DNA from: Bordetella petrii
GTDB taxonomy: Bacteria > Pseudomonadota > Gammaproteobacteria > Burkholderiales > Burkholderiaceae_B
Direction: 5' to 3'
DNA length: 64,000 nucleotides
Assembly: GCF_017356245.1 (NCBI RefSeq)
Contig: NZ_JAFMZZ010000001.1
Location: 343,073 to 407,072 of the forward strand
The notes beneath the pieces were generated by a model. The model ran no database searches, was not told where the DNA came from, and saw nothing but the letters and a program-made list of their open reading frames with translations. Position 1 is the first letter of the stretch. Every line of letters begins with the position of its first letter. Of the stretch, positions 1-9,552 are shown one piece after another. The translations under genes were made by a program, and so were the position numbers.

Positions 1-233
1 AGCTGGTTGCCAGCAACCGCGGCGTGGCGGCCCTGCCCAACTGGGCGCTGACAGAATATCTGCAGCCGGGTTGGCTGAAACTGTGCCACCTGGGCACGCA
101 CGGCGTATGGCGCACGCTGTATGCCGCCGTGCGCAGCGAGGATACCGATGCCTCGTATGTGGGGGATTTTCTGGCGATTGCGCGCGAGGTGTGCTTCAAG
201 ACGCTGGACGGCATACGCTCGGCCAAAGCCTGA
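1..233 (+). CDS. metR: LysR-family regulator, MetR-like, C-terminal fragment
   Basis: The reading frame is open from position 3, so the gene begins outside the window and only about 76 C-terminal residues are seen. The segment LVASNRGVAALPNWAL matches the end of the effector-binding domain of MetR, the homocysteine-responsive activator of methionine genes, in which an equivalent V(A)SGRGVxALPNWAL stretch is conserved. The missing upstream part would hold the HTH domain. It converges on recX with a 15-base gap. MetR identity is an inference from this short match; another LysR regulator remains possible. Confidence 0.6.
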   Translation, partial: LVASNRGVAALPNWALTEYLQPGWLKLCHLGTHGVWRTLYAAVRSEDTDASYVGDFLAIAREVCFKTLDGIRSAKA

Positions 234-248
234 GGCCGCGGCGCGGAT

Positions 249-809
249 TCAGTCGTCGTGCTCGTCGCCCAGCAGGCGCCGGATGACGTCGTGGGCAAAA
301 CCACGGCTGGCCAGAAAGCGCGCCTGCCTGGCGTATTCGGGCCGGTCGGCGGGCTTGGTGCCGTAGCGCTTGCGCCAGACTTCCAGGGCCCGCTGGTATT
401 CGGTGGCGCGCAGGCCGTCGCGCAACTGGGCCACTTGGTCATCGGCAACGCCGTGCTGGCGTAGTTCCTGGACGATGCGGGCCGTACCCTGGCGCGCGGC
501 GCGGCGGTGCACCAGGCTTTGCGCGAACCGCTCGGTGGACAGCCAGCCCTCTTTTTCCAGCGCGTCGAGCACGGCGTCAAGGTCGGTGCCTTCGTCCGTG
601 TAGGGCTGCAGCTTGCGCGCAAGTTCATTGCGCGCGTATTCGCGGCGGGACAGATAGCCCACCGCGCGCGCCTTCAGCGAGGGCCCGCGCGGCGCGGGCT
701 TGCCCACGGTTTCGAAACCGCCGTCGTCGGCTTCGCGACTGCCCGGCCCGCGTCGCGCAGGAGATGCGCTACGCGAAGTGCCTGTCGTGCCGGGCTTGTT
801 GCGGATCAT
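249..809 (-). CDS. recX: RecX, regulatory protein for RecA
   Basis: RecX binds RecA filaments and limits recombinase and coprotease activity. The protein has 186 residues. After a roughly 45-residue low-complexity N-terminus rich in Gly, Ser and Arg comes the RecX fold with its three-helix repeats, for example [17 protein letters not shown] and the region around [18 protein letters not shown]. Its ATG overlaps the recA stop codon by four bases (ATGA), so the two are translationally coupled, the usual recA-recX arrangement. The true start could lie downstream at residue 40-50, since most RecX proteins are about 150 residues. Confidence 0.93.
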   Translation of the reverse strand: MIRNKPGTTGTSRSASPARRGPGSREADDGGFETVGKPAPRGPSLKARAVGYLSRREYARNELARKLQPYTDEGTDLDAVLDALEKEGWLSTERFAQSLVHRRAARQGTARIVQELRQHGVADDQVAQLRDGLRATEYQRALEVWRKRYGTKPADRPEYARQARFLASRGFAHDVIRRLLGDEHDD

Positions 810-1879
810 GCCTGGCCGTCGTCTTCGGCCTCGGCCTCGCTGGCGGGGAAGGTGGCCGCACGGCTGACGATGCCCTGGTTCTCGCGCACCTTGTTCTCGA
901 TTTCGACGGAGAGCTCGGGGTGTTCTTTCAGGTACTCGCGTACGTTGTCCTTGCCCTGGCCGATGCGGGTGCCGCTGTAGCTGTACCAGGCGCCGGACTT
1001 GTCGACCACGCCGGCCTGCACGCCCAGGTCGATGATTTCACCTTCGCGCGAAATGCCCGACCCGTACATGATGTCGAATTCGGCCTGCTTGAACGGGGGC
1101 GAGACCTTGTTCTTGACGACCTTGACGCGGGTTTCATTGCCCACGACCTCTTCGCCCTTTTTGATGGAGCCGATGCGGCGGATGTCCAGGCGCACCGACG
1201 AGTAGAACTTCAGGGCGTTGCCGCCGGTGGTGGTTTCGGGGCTGCCGAACATGACGCCGATCTTCATGCGGATCTGGTTGATGAAGATGACCATGCAATT
1301 GGTGCGCTTGATGGTGGCGGTCAGCTTGCGCAGCGCCTGGCTCATCAGGCGGGCCTGCAGGCCCGGCAGGGAATCGCCCATTTCGCCTTCGATTTCGGCC
1401 TTGGGCACCAGGGCGGCCACCGAGTCGATGACGATGAGGTCGACCGAGCCCGAACGCACCAGGGCATCGGTGATTTCAAGGGCCTGTTCGCCGGTGTCGG
1501 GCTGCGAGATGAGCAGGTCGGTGAGGTTGACGCCCAGCTTGGCCGCGTATTGCACGTCGAGCGCGTGTTCGGCGTCGACGAAGGCGCAGGTGCCGCCGAT
1601 TTTCTGCATTTCGGCAATGACCTGCAGGGTAAGCGTGGTCTTGCCCGAGGATTCGGGGCCGTAGATCTCGACCACGCGGCCCCGCGGCAGGCCGCCGACA
1701 CCCAGTGCGATGTCGAGCCCCAGCGAGCCGGTGGACACGACCTGGATATCGTGCTCGACCTCGTTGTCGCCGTAGCGCATGATCGAGCCCTTGCCGAACT
1801 GCTTTTCGATTTGCGAAAGCGCGGCGGCCAGCGCCTTGGCCTTTTCCGATGTGGCTGCCTTGCTGGATTTGTCGTTCAT
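806..1879 (-). CDS. recA: RecA recombinase
   Basis: This is the DNA-dependent ATPase that drives homologous recombination and LexA self-cleavage. The protein has 357 residues from the ATG at 1879 ([13 protein letters not shown]). Walker [10 protein letters not shown] lies at residues 74-82 and is followed by the standard RecA core and an acidic C-terminal tail ([10 protein letters not shown]). An upstream in-frame ATG at 1951 would add 24 residues unlike other RecA proteins, so I reject it. A LexA box lies about 107 bases upstream, so SOS induction is expected. It heads the recA-recX operon. Confidence 0.98.
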   Translation of the reverse strand: MNDKSSKAATSEKAKALAAALSQIEKQFGKGSIMRYGDNEVEHDIQVVSTGSLGLDIALGVGGLPRGRVVEIYGPESSGKTTLTLQVIAEMQKIGGTCAFVDAEHALDVQYAAKLGVNLTDLLISQPDTGEQALEITDALVRSGSVDLIVIDSVAALVPKAEIEGEMGDSLPGLQARLMSQALRKLTATIKRTNCMVIFINQIRMKIGVMFGSPETTTGGNALKFYSSVRLDIRRIGSIKKGEEVVGNETRVKVVKNKVSPPFKQAEFDIMYGSGISREGEIIDLGVQAGVVDKSGAWYSYSGTRIGQGKDNVREYLKEHPELSVEIENKVRENQGIVSRAATFPASEAEAEDDGQA

Positions 1880-1985
1880 GTGGTGTGGTGTCCCGTGGGT
1901 GAATTCGTGTGCGGTGCGGCGGCCCGGTTGTGTCAACCTTGGTTGTGTCACCAGTGCCGGCAGCGGCGATTATGGCATCGGATTA

Positions 1986-2005
1986 TACTGGATATAAATC
2001 CAGTA
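1986..2005. promoter_or_regulatory. LexA (SOS) box upstream of recA
   Basis: The sequence TACTGGATATAAATCCAGTA is a near-perfect inverted repeat and matches the proteobacterial LexA operator pattern CTG-N10-CAG. It lies 107 bases upstream of the recA start and a similar distance from the divergent response-regulator start at 2112, so the spacing allows an effect on either gene. Regulation of recA is the expected one. Confidence 0.9.
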
Positions 2006-2111
2006 TGCCAGTTTTTCTCCAGGGATTCCCTGGGTGGGCAAGCCCCCCGGGCTGTGCCAGAATGCCCGCACCGGCCGGCGCCCCCTGGCCATCGCCCCGC
2101 TTTTCCTACGC

Positions 2112-2801
2112 ATGCGCATTCTCATCGCCGAAGACGACAGCATCCTGGCCGACGGCCTGTCCCGCTCGTTGCGCCACAATGGCTATGCTGTCGACGCCGT
2201 CCGCGACGGCGCGGCCGCCGATTCCGCCCTGGCCGCCCAGGCTTTCGACCTGCTCATTCTAGACCTCGGCCTGCCGCAACTGGCAGGGCTGGAAGTGCTG
2301 CGGCGCCTGCGGGCGCGCAACTCGCTGCTGCCCGTGCTGATCCTGACCGCGGCCGACAGTGTCGAGCAGCGCGTCAAGGGCCTGGACCTGGGCGCCGACG
2401 ACTACATGGCCAAACCCTTTGCCCTGTCCGAGCTGGAAGCCCGGGTGCGGGCCCTGACGCGGCGCGGCGCCGGGGGCGGCGCCACCCTGCTGCGCCATGG
2501 CCGGCTGGTGTTCGACCAGACCGGCCGCGTGGCCCTGGTCGACGACCAGACGCTCGACCTTTCCGCGCGCGAGGTCAGCCTGCTGGAAATCCTGCTGACC
2601 CGCAGCGGCCGCATGGTCAGCAAGACGCAGCTGGTCGACCACCTGTGCGAATGGGGCGAGGAAGTCAGCACCAACGCCATCGAGGTCTACGTGCATCGCC
2701 TGCGCAAGAAGCTCGAACCCAGCGGGGTCAAGATCATCACGGTGCGCGGGCTGGGCTACTGCCTTGAACGGGACCAGGGTGCCGGCTATCTCTCGCACTG
2801 A
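2112..2801 (+). CDS. OmpR-family response regulator, TctD-like
   Basis: This is a DNA-binding response regulator of 229 residues. The start is set at MRILIAEDD because receiver domains begin there; an in-frame ATG at 2034 would add unrelated sequence. The receiver domain spans residues 1-120 with acidic residues in AEDD, phospho-acceptor Asp51 (LLILDLGLP) and Lys in YMAKPF. A winged-helix domain follows ([17 protein letters not shown]). The adjacent kinase carries a TctE-like N-terminus, so a role in sensing tri- or dicarboxylates is plausible but inferred. Confidence 0.88.
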   Translation: MRILIAEDDSILADGLSRSLRHNGYAVDAVRDGAAADSALAAQAFDLLILDLGLPQLAGLEVLRRLRARNSLLPVLILTAADSVEQRVKGLDLGADDYMAKPFALSELEARVRALTRRGAGGGATLLRHGRLVFDQTGRVALVDDQTLDLSAREVSLLEILLTRSGRMVSKTQLVDHLCEWGEEVSTNAIEVYVHRLRKKLEPSGVKIITVRGLGYCLERDQGAGYLSH

Positions 2802-2844
2802 GCCGGCCGCGCACGAAAAGCTGAACCAGGAAGCCCTGGACGCC

Positions 2845-4293
2845 ATGCGCGGCGGGGCCAAGGGCCCCAGCTTCGCGCCGCCCCAGCGGTCGCTGCTGGG
2901 CGAAATCCTCGACTGGATGCTGGCGCCGCTGTTCCTGCTATGGCCCATGAGCGTGGCCATTACCTACGTGGTGGCGCAGAACATCGCCAACGTGCCCTAC
3001 GACCGCGCGCTGGCCAACAACCTGCATGTGCTGTCGCGCTACGTCCATGCCCAGGACGGCCGCGCCGTGCTGCACATGAGCGAATCCGTGCGCGACGTGC
3101 TGCGCCCGGACGAAACCGACAGCGTGTTCTGGCTGGCGCTGGGCAGCCATGGCGAATACCTGGGCGGCGACCGCGCCCTGCCCCTGCCGCCCGACCTGGG
3201 GCAACCCCAGCCCGGCACCGTCCTGTACGCCGACGACACCCTGCGCGGCTTCGGCGTGCGGCTGGCCTACACCTGGATCGACCTGCACATCCCTCAGACC
3301 CAGCCTGTCCTGCTGGTGGTGGCCGAGACCATGGAAAGGCGCACCGAACTGGCCAACGACATCATCAAGGGGGTGATCATCCCGCAGTTCGTCGTGCTGC
3401 CGGTGGCGGTGCTGCTGGTGTGGTTCGGCCTGTCGCGGGGCGTGGCCCCGCTCAATGCCCTGCAGCAGCGCCTGCGGGCGCGGCGGCCCGACGACCTGTC
3501 GCCCATCGACGAACGGGCCGCGCCGTCCGAGATCGCGCCGCTGGTGGGCGCCATGAACGAACTGCTCGACCGCCTGTCGGCCAACGTGCAGGCGCAGCGG
3601 CGCTTCGTGGCCGATGCCGCGCACCAGTTGAAAACCCCGCTGGCGGGGCTGCGCACCCAGGCCGAACTGGCGCTGCGCGATGCCAGCCCCGACGAAATGC
3701 AGTCCAGCCTGCGCCAGCTGGTCATGGGTTCCGAACGCGCCACCCGCCTGGTCAACCAGTTGCTGCTGCTGGCCCGCGCCGAAAACCCGCACTCGGCCGA
3801 CCTGGCGCCCACCGATCTCAATGCCGTGGGCTACGAGCAGACCATGCTGTGGGTGCCCCAGGCGCTGGCCCTGAACACCGACCTGGGCTTCGAAACCGCC
3901 GACACGCCGGTGCGGATTGCCGGCAATGGCCTCCTGCTGGCCGAACTGCTCAACAACCTGGTCGACAATGCGCTGCGCTATACGCCGCCCGGCGGGCACA
4001 TCACCGTGCGGGTGCGCGCCACGGCCACGCACGCGATCCTGGAAGTGGAAGACTCCGGCCCCGGCATCGCGCCGGAAGAGCGCGAGCGGGTGTTCGACCG
4101 CTTCTACCGGGTGCTGGGCACCCAGGCCGAAGGCAGCGGCCTGGGCCTGGCCATCGTGCGGGAAATCGCCCAGAAGCATCGCGCCCAGGTGCAAATTCTG
4201 GAAGGCACGGCGCATTCCCAGTTGCCGGGAACCTGCATCCAGGTGACATTTCCGTTGTACACACGCACGGCCTGGCCCTCGGAAGCGACCTAG
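2845..4293 (+). CDS. Sensor histidine kinase, TctE-like
   Basis: This inner-membrane kinase partners the response regulator 44 bases upstream. I chose the ATG at 2845, which has AGGAAG about 13 bases upstream; a TTG at 2764 overlapping the regulator is an alternative. The order is a transmembrane helix near the N-terminus ([18 protein letters not shown]), a periplasmic sensor of about 120 residues of the two-component kinase N-terminal type, a second helix ([14 protein letters not shown]), HAMP-like linker, the phospho-acceptor His in [13 protein letters not shown], an N box ([12 protein letters not shown]), and ATP-lid motifs DSGPGIAP and GSGLGLAIV. The ligand is unknown; the MHS transporter downstream is a possible target. 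Confidence 0.88.
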   Translation: MRGGAKGPSFAPPQRSLLGEILDWMLAPLFLLWPMSVAITYVVAQNIANVPYDRALANNLHVLSRYVHAQDGRAVLHMSESVRDVLRPDETDSVFWLALGSHGEYLGGDRALPLPPDLGQPQPGTVLYADDTLRGFGVRLAYTWIDLHIPQTQPVLLVVAETMERRTELANDIIKGVIIPQFVVLPVAVLLVWFGLSRGVAPLNALQQRLRARRPDDLSPIDERAAPSEIAPLVGAMNELLDRLSANVQAQRRFVADAAHQLKTPLAGLRTQAELALRDASPDEMQSSLRQLVMGSERATRLVNQLLLLARAENPHSADLAPTDLNAVGYEQTMLWVPQALALNTDLGFETADTPVRIAGNGLLLAELLNNLVDNALRYTPPGGHITVRVRATATHAILEVEDSGPGIAPEERERVFDRFYRVLGTQAEGSGLGLAIVREIAQKHRAQVQILEGTAHSQLPGTCIQVTFPLYTRTAWPSEAT

Positions 4294-4479
4294 GACATAC
4301 CCTGAGGCGCACTATATTTCCCCCGGATAGATACTTTTTGTTTCAAATTTAAGATTCAAGTAAGTATCGCGTCAGAACCTCGTCAGTCTCCTTTTTTACC
4401 TTGCAGGTAGCCCGACGCCGGTCCATCCGGCGCGAGCCCGCACGGTGGATCACCACCGGCCCAGAAACGAGGAGACATC

Positions 4480-6156
4480 ATGAGCACAGCATCGCTGGCA
4501 GACCGCAGCCCATCCACGGGTCCGCGTCCGATGACCAAGGAGGAACGGCGCGTGATCTTCGCGTCGTCGCTAGGCACGGTTTTCGAGTGGTACGACTTCT
4601 ACCTGTACGGCTCGCTGGCCGCGATTATCGCGGGCCACTTTTTCTCGGGGGTGAACCCCACCGCAGCATTCATTTTCGCGCTGCTGGCCTTTGCCGCCGG
4701 CTTCGCCGTGCGCCCCTTCGGCGCCCTGGTGTTCGGCCGGCTGGGCGACCTGGTCGGGCGCAAGTACACATTCCTGGTCACGATCGTGATCATGGGCCTG
4801 TCCACCTTCCTGGTGGGCGTGCTGCCCAGCTATGCCAGCATCGGCATCGCCGCGCCGGCAATCCTGATCGGGCTGCGCCTGTTGCAAGGCCTGGCGCTGG
4901 GCGGTGAATACGGCGGCGCGGCCACCTACGTGGCCGAACACGCGCCGCAGGGCCGCCGCGGGGCCTACACGGCCTGGATCCAGACTACCGCCACGCTGGG
5001 CCTGTTCCTGTCGCTGCTGGTCATCATGGGCGTGCGCGCCGCCATGAGCGAAGAAGCATTCCGCGACTGGGGCTGGCGCATCCCGTTCCTGATCTCGGTG
5101 GTGCTGCTGGGCATCTCGGTATGGATCCGGCTGCAGCTCAACGAATCGCCCACGTTCAAGCGCATGAAGGAAGAAGGCCGCGGCTCGAAGGCGCCGCTGA
5201 CCGAGTCCTTCGCCCAATGGAAGAACCTGAAGGTCGTGATCATCGCCCTGCTCGGCCTGACCGCCGGCCAGGCGGTGGTGTGGTACACGGGCCAGTTCTA
5301 CGCCCTGTTCTTCCTGACCAAGACCCTGCAGGTCGACTCCAATACCGCCAACATCATGATCGCGCTGGCGCTCCTGATCGGCACGCCGTTCTTCCTGGTG
5401 TTCGGCTCGCTGTCCGACCGTATCGGCCGCAAGCCCATCATCATGGCCGGCTGCCTGATCGCCGCGCTGACCTACTTCCCGCTGTTCCAGGGCCTGACCC
5501 ACTTCGCCAACCCGGCGCTCGAAAAGGCCCAGGCCACGGCGCCGGTCACGGTCATCGCCGATCCGGCCACCTGCTCGTTCCAGTTCAACCCGGTGGGCAC
5601 CTCGTCGTTCACCAGTTCGTGCGACGTGGTCAAGTCGTTCCTGGCGGCGAATTCGGTGAACTATTCCAACCAGCCCGCGCCCGCCGGCTCGGTGGCCAAG
5701 GTAAAGATCGGCAACGACGAGTTCGCTTCGTTCGAAGGCGCAGGCATGGCGCCGGCCGAATTCAAGGCCAAGGCCGCTGAACTGAAAACCTCGCTCACCG
5801 CCGCCATCCGCGACCACGGCTATCCGGCCAAGGCCGACCCGGCACAAATGAACAAGTTCATGGTGGTGGTGCTGCTGACGATCCTGGTGATCTACGTCAC
5901 CATGGTCTACGGCCCGATCGCCGCCATGCTGGTCGAAATGTTCCCCACCCGCATCCGCTACACCTCGATGAGCCTGCCGTACCACATCGGCAACGGCTGG
6001 TTCGGCGGCTTCCTGCCTCCGGTGGCCTTCGCCATCGTGGCGGCCACGGGCAACATCTACGACGGCTTGTGGTATCCGATCATCATCGCGGTCATGACAC
6101 TGGTCATCGGCACGCTGTTCGTGCGCGAAACCAAAGACGTGGACATCAACGCCTGA
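4480..6156 (+). CDS. MHS-family MFS transporter (metabolite:H+ symporter)
   Basis: The 558-residue inner-membrane protein is preceded by GAGGAG 7 bases before the ATG. It shows the metabolite:H+ symporter hallmarks SSLGTVFEWYDFYLYG near the N-terminus, GRLGDLVGRKY in the loop between helices 2 and 3, LALGGEYGGA, and a second signature SDRIGRKPIIMAGC. About 110 residues (roughly 345-455) interrupt the helices near helix 9 or 10; they are polar, carry two Cys residues and probably form a periplasmic domain. The substrate cannot be read from sequence: shikimate, proline/betaine, alpha-ketoglutarate or citrate relatives are possible. It ends at a strong terminator. Confidence 0.9.
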   Translation: MSTASLADRSPSTGPRPMTKEERRVIFASSLGTVFEWYDFYLYGSLAAIIAGHFFSGVNPTAAFIFALLAFAAGFAVRPFGALVFGRLGDLVGRKYTFLVTIVIMGLSTFLVGVLPSYASIGIAAPAILIGLRLLQGLALGGEYGGAATYVAEHAPQGRRGAYTAWIQTTATLGLFLSLLVIMGVRAAMSEEAFRDWGWRIPFLISVVLLGISVWIRLQLNESPTFKRMKEEGRGSKAPLTESFAQWKNLKVVIIALLGLTAGQAVVWYTGQFYALFFLTKTLQVDSNTANIMIALALLIGTPFFLVFGSLSDRIGRKPIIMAGCLIAALTYFPLFQGLTHFANPALEKAQATAPVTVIADPATCSFQFNPVGTSSFTSSCDVVKSFLAANSVNYSNQPAPAGSVAKVKIGNDEFASFEGAGMAPAEFKAKAAELKTSLTAAIRDHGYPAKADPAQMNKFMVVVLLTILVIYVTMVYGPIAAMLVEMFPTRIRYTSMSLPYHIGNGWFGGFLPPVAFAIVAATGNIYDGLWYPIIIAVMTLVIGTLFVRETKDVDINA

Positions 6157-6204
6157 CCGCACCATCCCCCGCCAGGCAGGACTGCTGCGCCTGTCTGGCC
6201 CTTC

Positions 6205-6228
6205 AAGCTCCTTCGGGAGCTTTTTTTT
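6205..6228 (+). terminator. Intrinsic terminator after the MHS transporter
   Basis: An AAGCTCC/GGGAGCTT hairpin with a TTCG-type loop is followed directly by eight T residues on the plus strand, 49 bases after the transporter stop codon. Confidence 0.93.
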
Positions 6229-6450
6229 CGTCATTTGCCGGGCGGATCGATTCAGGACCCTGTCAGACCGCCAGGATTAGACTGCAAGCTCAGATCACGG
6301 TCTTGCACTGCATTTTCGGACGTTTGATCCCCTGTCCGGGAATCGCAGGGCCAGTTCTCTGACACCAATGCCACGTCCCCCGCGAGCCTTTAATGGCGTG
6401 ACATTGTGTGACCCTGCCAGGCCCGGCTTTTTCAAGCCGGGCCTTTTTTT
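6229..6450 (+). ncRNA. Gene-free stretch closed by its own terminator; possible small RNA
   Basis: Between the transporter terminator and the convergent gene at 6470 lie about 220 bases with no convincing coding frame. They end in a second strong plus-strand terminator (GGCCCGGCTT/AAGCCGGGCC stem, TTTC loop, seven T, 6419-6450). A transcript ending there would need a promoter inside this stretch, since the first terminator should stop read-through. I see no clear promoter hexamers, so the small RNA call is tentative. Confidence 0.3.
6419..6450 (+). terminator. Second intrinsic terminator, plus strand
   Basis: A 10-bp GC-rich stem (GGCCCGGCTT with AAGCCGGGCC) is followed by seven T on the plus strand. 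It has no coding gene immediately upstream on that strand. Read on the minus strand the hairpin has an A run before it and no T run after it, so it is not a good terminator for the gene at 6470. Confidence 0.85.
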
Positions 6451-6469
6451 GCCTGGCGGCAACGGCAGG

Positions 6470-6688
6470 TCAGCGGCGGCGCCCGAGGCTGATGACCAGC
6501 ACACCCACCACGATGGCGGCAACGCCCGCCCAAGCCGGGATCGCCACCGACTTCTCGGTTTCGGCCGTGGCCTTGACCGAACCGATCTGCAGCACGGTTT
6601 CTTCGCTGGTGTAGTTGAAGCCCTTGTAGACGAGCGCTGCCGCGCCCAGGGCGATCAGCACGATTCCTACGATAGTCGCCGGTTTCAT
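6470..6688 (-). CDS. Small two-helix membrane protein, DUF-type
   Basis: The 72-residue product starts at MKPATIVGIVLIALGAAALVY, with AAAGGAT 8 bases upstream. It has a membrane helix at each end (about residues 4-22 and 51-68) separated by a polar loop containing YTSEETVLQIGSVKATAETE, and ends in RRR. Small membrane proteins of this pattern are common in proteobacteria without known function. It is divergent from rdgC. Confidence 0.8.
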   Translation of the reverse strand: MKPATIVGIVLIALGAAALVYKGFNYTSEETVLQIGSVKATAETEKSVAIPAWAGVAAIVVGVLVISLGRRR

Positions 6689-6840
6689 CGTTGTATCCTT
6701 TTCTGGTGAATGACGATGCGCCGGAAGATACCGGAACACCTGCGCACTGTCCGTGACAGAACGTGTCGTGTCAATGAGGGAACCACATGGGGCGCCATGT
6801 GGCCGGCACTCGTATAGAATCAACCCTTTTGCCCGACGCC

Positions 6841-7740
6841 ATGTGGTTCAAGAATCTCAAGATATACCGACTCTCTGCGCCGTGGACGCTAACCGGCGAG
6901 CAGCTTGAAGAAAGCCTGGCCCGGCACGCCTACCAGGCCGGCAACAACCTCGAAATGCAAAGCCTGGGCTGGGTTTCGCCGCGCGAAAATGCGGCCCTGT
7001 CGCATACCGTGAACCAGCAGATCCTGCTGAGCCTGCGCGCCGAAAAGAAGCTGCTGCCGGCCACGGTGGTCAATCAGGTGGCCCGCGCGCGCGCGCAGGA
7101 AATCGAAGAGCAGCAGGGCTACAAGCCCGGCCGCAAGCAGATGAAAGAAATCAAAGAGCGCGTCACCGACGAGCTGCTGCCCAAGGCCTTCAGCATCTAT
7201 CGCGACACGCGCGTCTGGATCGATCCGGTGAACCATTGGCTGGTCGTGGACGCGGCCGCCTCCGCCAAGGCCGACGAAGTCATCGGCCTGCTGGTCAAGA
7301 CCATCGATCCGCTGCCCCTGGAAAACCTGTATGTGGCGCAATCGCCCGCGGCCGCCATGACCGGCTGGCTGGCGGCCGACGAAGCCCCCGCCAATTTCAG
7401 CATCGACCAGGACACCGAACTGCGGGCCTCGGGCGAAAGCCGCGCGGCCATCCGCTATGTCAAGCACTCGATCGATGCCGACGACGTCCGGCGCCATATC
7501 CAGTCGGGCAAGCAATGCACCCGGCTGGCCATGACCTGGTCCGACCGCGTGTCGTTCGTGTTGACCGAATCCCTGGACGTCAAGCGCGTGGCGCCGCTGG
7601 ACGTGCTGAAAGAAGGCAACGACGCCGTCATGCAGAACGACGACGAGAAATTCGACTCCGACATGGCGCTCATGACCGGCGAGCTGGCCAAGCTGCTGGC
7701 CGGGCTGACCGAAGCGCTGGGCGGCGAAAAGCGCATCTGA
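6841..7740 (+). CDS. rdgC: RdgC, recombination-associated protein
   Basis: RdgC is a nucleoid-associated, ring-forming DNA-binding protein that opposes RecA filament formation. The 299-residue length fits the family (about 300). The start [11 protein letters not shown] is the standard RdgC N-terminus; an in-frame ATG at 6787 would add 18 unrelated residues. The family pattern is followed throughout, for example GWVSPRE, the conserved [10 protein letters not shown] segment, and the C-terminal region with [13 protein letters not shown]. It is a single-gene unit. Confidence 0.96.
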   Translation: MWFKNLKIYRLSAPWTLTGEQLEESLARHAYQAGNNLEMQSLGWVSPRENAALSHTVNQQILLSLRAEKKLLPATVVNQVARARAQEIEEQQGYKPGRKQMKEIKERVTDELLPKAFSIYRDTRVWIDPVNHWLVVDAAASAKADEVIGLLVKTIDPLPLENLYVAQSPAAAMTGWLAADEAPANFSIDQDTELRASGESRAAIRYVKHSIDADDVRRHIQSGKQCTRLAMTWSDRVSFVLTESLDVKRVAPLDVLKEGNDAVMQNDDEKFDSDMALMTGELAKLLAGLTEALGGEKRI

Positions 7741-7773
7741 GCCGCGGGCGGCATGGCGCCGCCCGCAACCGGT

Positions 7774-9066
7774 TCAATCCAGGCCGTGGAAAATGGAATC
7801 GTCGGGGCCCACGTGCGACGGGTGCTTCCATGTCACGTCGCGCATCGAATGCTGCACCAGCCCTTCCACGCCCAGCAGCACGGCGAAGATCGCCATGCGG
7901 ATGGGAATGCCGTTGTCGGTCTGGCGGAAGATCGCCAGGCGCGGATCGTCATTGAGATCGGTGCTCAGGTCGTTGGCGCCCGGGCGGCTGTCGCGCGGCA
8001 GCGGGTGCATGACGATGGTATCGGGCCCGCAATGCGCGTCGATAATGGCGCGGCTGATCTGGAAATCGGGCGTATAGCCTTCGCTTTCTTCGTTGGCGAA
8101 GCGTTCTTTCTGCACTCGCGTCGCGTAAATGACATCGGCGCCCGCCAGGCCGTCGGCCAGTGAGCTTTTCTGCTCGATGACGTTGCCGTTGCGGCTGGCC
8201 TGCTCGATGATGTAGGTGGGCATTTCGAGCCCGCGCGGCGAGATCAGCGTGAACTTGATGCCCTTGTACAGCGCCAGCAGCTTGATCAGCGAATGCACGG
8301 TGCGGCCGTATTTCAGGTCGCCCACCATGGCGATGTGCGCGCCATCGAGCAGCTTGCCCAGCCGCGAGAACTCGGTCAGGATCGTGTACAGGTCGAGCAG
8401 CGCCTGGCTGGGGTGTTCGCCGGGGCCATCGCCGCCGTTGACCACCGGAATATTCGTGGCCTGCGCAAACTCGGCCACCGAGCCCTGGTCGGGGTGACGC
8501 ACCACCATCGCATCGACATAGCCGCTCATGACGCGGCTGGTATCGTAAATGGACTCGCCCTTGGCCATGGATGAAAACGTGAAGCCGGTGGTGTCGCACA
8601 CCGCCCCGCCCAGGCGGCAAAAGGCCGAGCCGAAGCTGACGCGCGTGCGCGTGCTGGCCTCGAAGAACAGATTTCCGAGCACCGCGCCTTCCAGCACGCG
8701 CGACACTTTCTGCCGGCGGGCAATGGGCTGCATCAGGTCGGCCACGCGGAACAGGTCTTCGACGGATTCACGCGTGAATTGATCGACCGAGATCAATTGG
8801 TGCTTGCCATCCACCGCGATGCGGTCCCGCAGCGGGCCTACCTGTGCGCTTTGCGTATATTTTTCAAGCAAGGCCCCGTTCTGGACAATTTCGCTGACGA
8901 AGCGCTCCACCACTTCGGGCATGGCACGGAATTCCTGCGAGCCCTCGGGCAGCAGCCAGGTATCCAGGGCGCGCCGCTTGACGCCGATGCGCGTGGCGAA
9001 CACGTCGCGCGTGAGGTTCAGGCGACGCATGGCATCGCGCAGGAAAGCTTGCTGGGAAATAGACAT
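7774..9066 (-). CDS. pyrB: Aspartate carbamoyltransferase-family protein with N-terminal extension
   Basis: This enzyme would condense carbamoyl phosphate with aspartate in pyrimidine synthesis. It has 430 residues from MSISQQAFLR, against about 310 for ordinary catalytic subunits. The carbamoyl phosphate motif FFEASTRTRVSF lies near 135-146, GDGPGEHPSQALLDLYT gives the next substrate motif, and HPLPRDSRPG carries the aspartate-loop pattern. About 80 extra N-terminal residues include a stretch (FLRDAMRRLNLTRDVFATRI) that resembles a helix-turn-helix. Related long forms are known in Bordetella-type genomes. Whether it is the main ATCase or a paralogue cannot be told here. Confidence 0.88.
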   Translation of the reverse strand: MSISQQAFLRDAMRRLNLTRDVFATRIGVKRRALDTWLLPEGSQEFRAMPEVVERFVSEIVQNGALLEKYTQSAQVGPLRDRIAVDGKHQLISVDQFTRESVEDLFRVADLMQPIARRQKVSRVLEGAVLGNLFFEASTRTRVSFGSAFCRLGGAVCDTTGFTFSSMAKGESIYDTSRVMSGYVDAMVVRHPDQGSVAEFAQATNIPVVNGGDGPGEHPSQALLDLYTILTEFSRLGKLLDGAHIAMVGDLKYGRTVHSLIKLLALYKGIKFTLISPRGLEMPTYIIEQASRNGNVIEQKSSLADGLAGADVIYATRVQKERFANEESEGYTPDFQISRAIIDAHCGPDTIVMHPLPRDSRPGANDLSTDLNDDPRLAIFRQTDNGIPIRMAIFAVLLGVEGLVQHSMRDVTWKHPSHVGPDDSIFHGLD

Positions 9067-9141
9067 GGCGGGCCCCGGGTTGGTAGAAAATATACGCAAT
9101 GCGCATATTAAACCCGCCGATTTGTGCGCCGCAAGCGGTTT

Positions 9142-9552
9142 TCAGCAGGCTGTGGCGTGTACGGTATACGCGGCGCCCATGGAGTCACCAGCCGCGTCGA
9201 AGGCCATGCCCGCCGACAACCAGCAGCCCGCGGCGAATGCCAGCAGGCTGAAAATGTACGCAGCCGCGCCCAGCCATACCGCCGCCGCCACGCATCGGCG
9301 CGGCGGCCGCTCGGCCGACGCCCCCACCTGCGCCAGGCCCCAGCACAGCATGGCCCCTCCGCAGGCAACCACGCCCGCCAGGAAGATTGCCAAGGGCAGC
9401 GTCAGGTCGGGCGGCGCCACATCTGCGCCCAGCACGCCCAGGCTGAAACCCATTTCAACCAATGCACCGATGGCGTTCAGCCAGCCCAGCCAGCGTGCCG
9501 CGGCGGCCAGCAGCGCATATGCTCCTCTGCGCGCCGCGTCCGGCGCCGGCAT
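9142..9552 (-). CDS. Hypothetical four-helix membrane protein
   Basis: The 136-residue product begins with an ATG overlapping the stop codon of the upstream lipoprotein gene (TGATG), so translational coupling is likely. Hydrophobic helices are visible at LNAIGALVEMGFSLGVL, LPLAIFLAGVVACGGAMLCWGL and VAAAVWLGAAAYIFSLLAFAAGCWL. I do not recognise the family. Longer in-frame starts would overlap the lipoprotein gene and are unlikely. Confidence 0.6.
   Translation of the reverse strand: MPAPDAARRGAYALLAAAARWLGWLNAIGALVEMGFSLGVLGADVAPPDLTLPLAIFLAGVVACGGAMLCWGLAQVGASAERPPRRCVAAAVWLGAAAYIFSLLAFAAGCWLSAGMAFDAAGDSMGAAYTVHATAC

Noticed and set aside
1879..1951. Upstream in-frame start for recA
   Set aside because: It would add residues not found in RecA proteins; the downstream ATG gives the normal N-terminus.
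764..2767. Long plus-strand frame opposite recA
   Set aside because: The translated frame has no domain and is a shadow of recA, continuing into another frame of the response regulator.
4570..6234. Long minus-strand frame opposite the MHS transporter
   Set aside because: High-GC antisense artefact; composition is His/Gln/Arg-rich with no fold.
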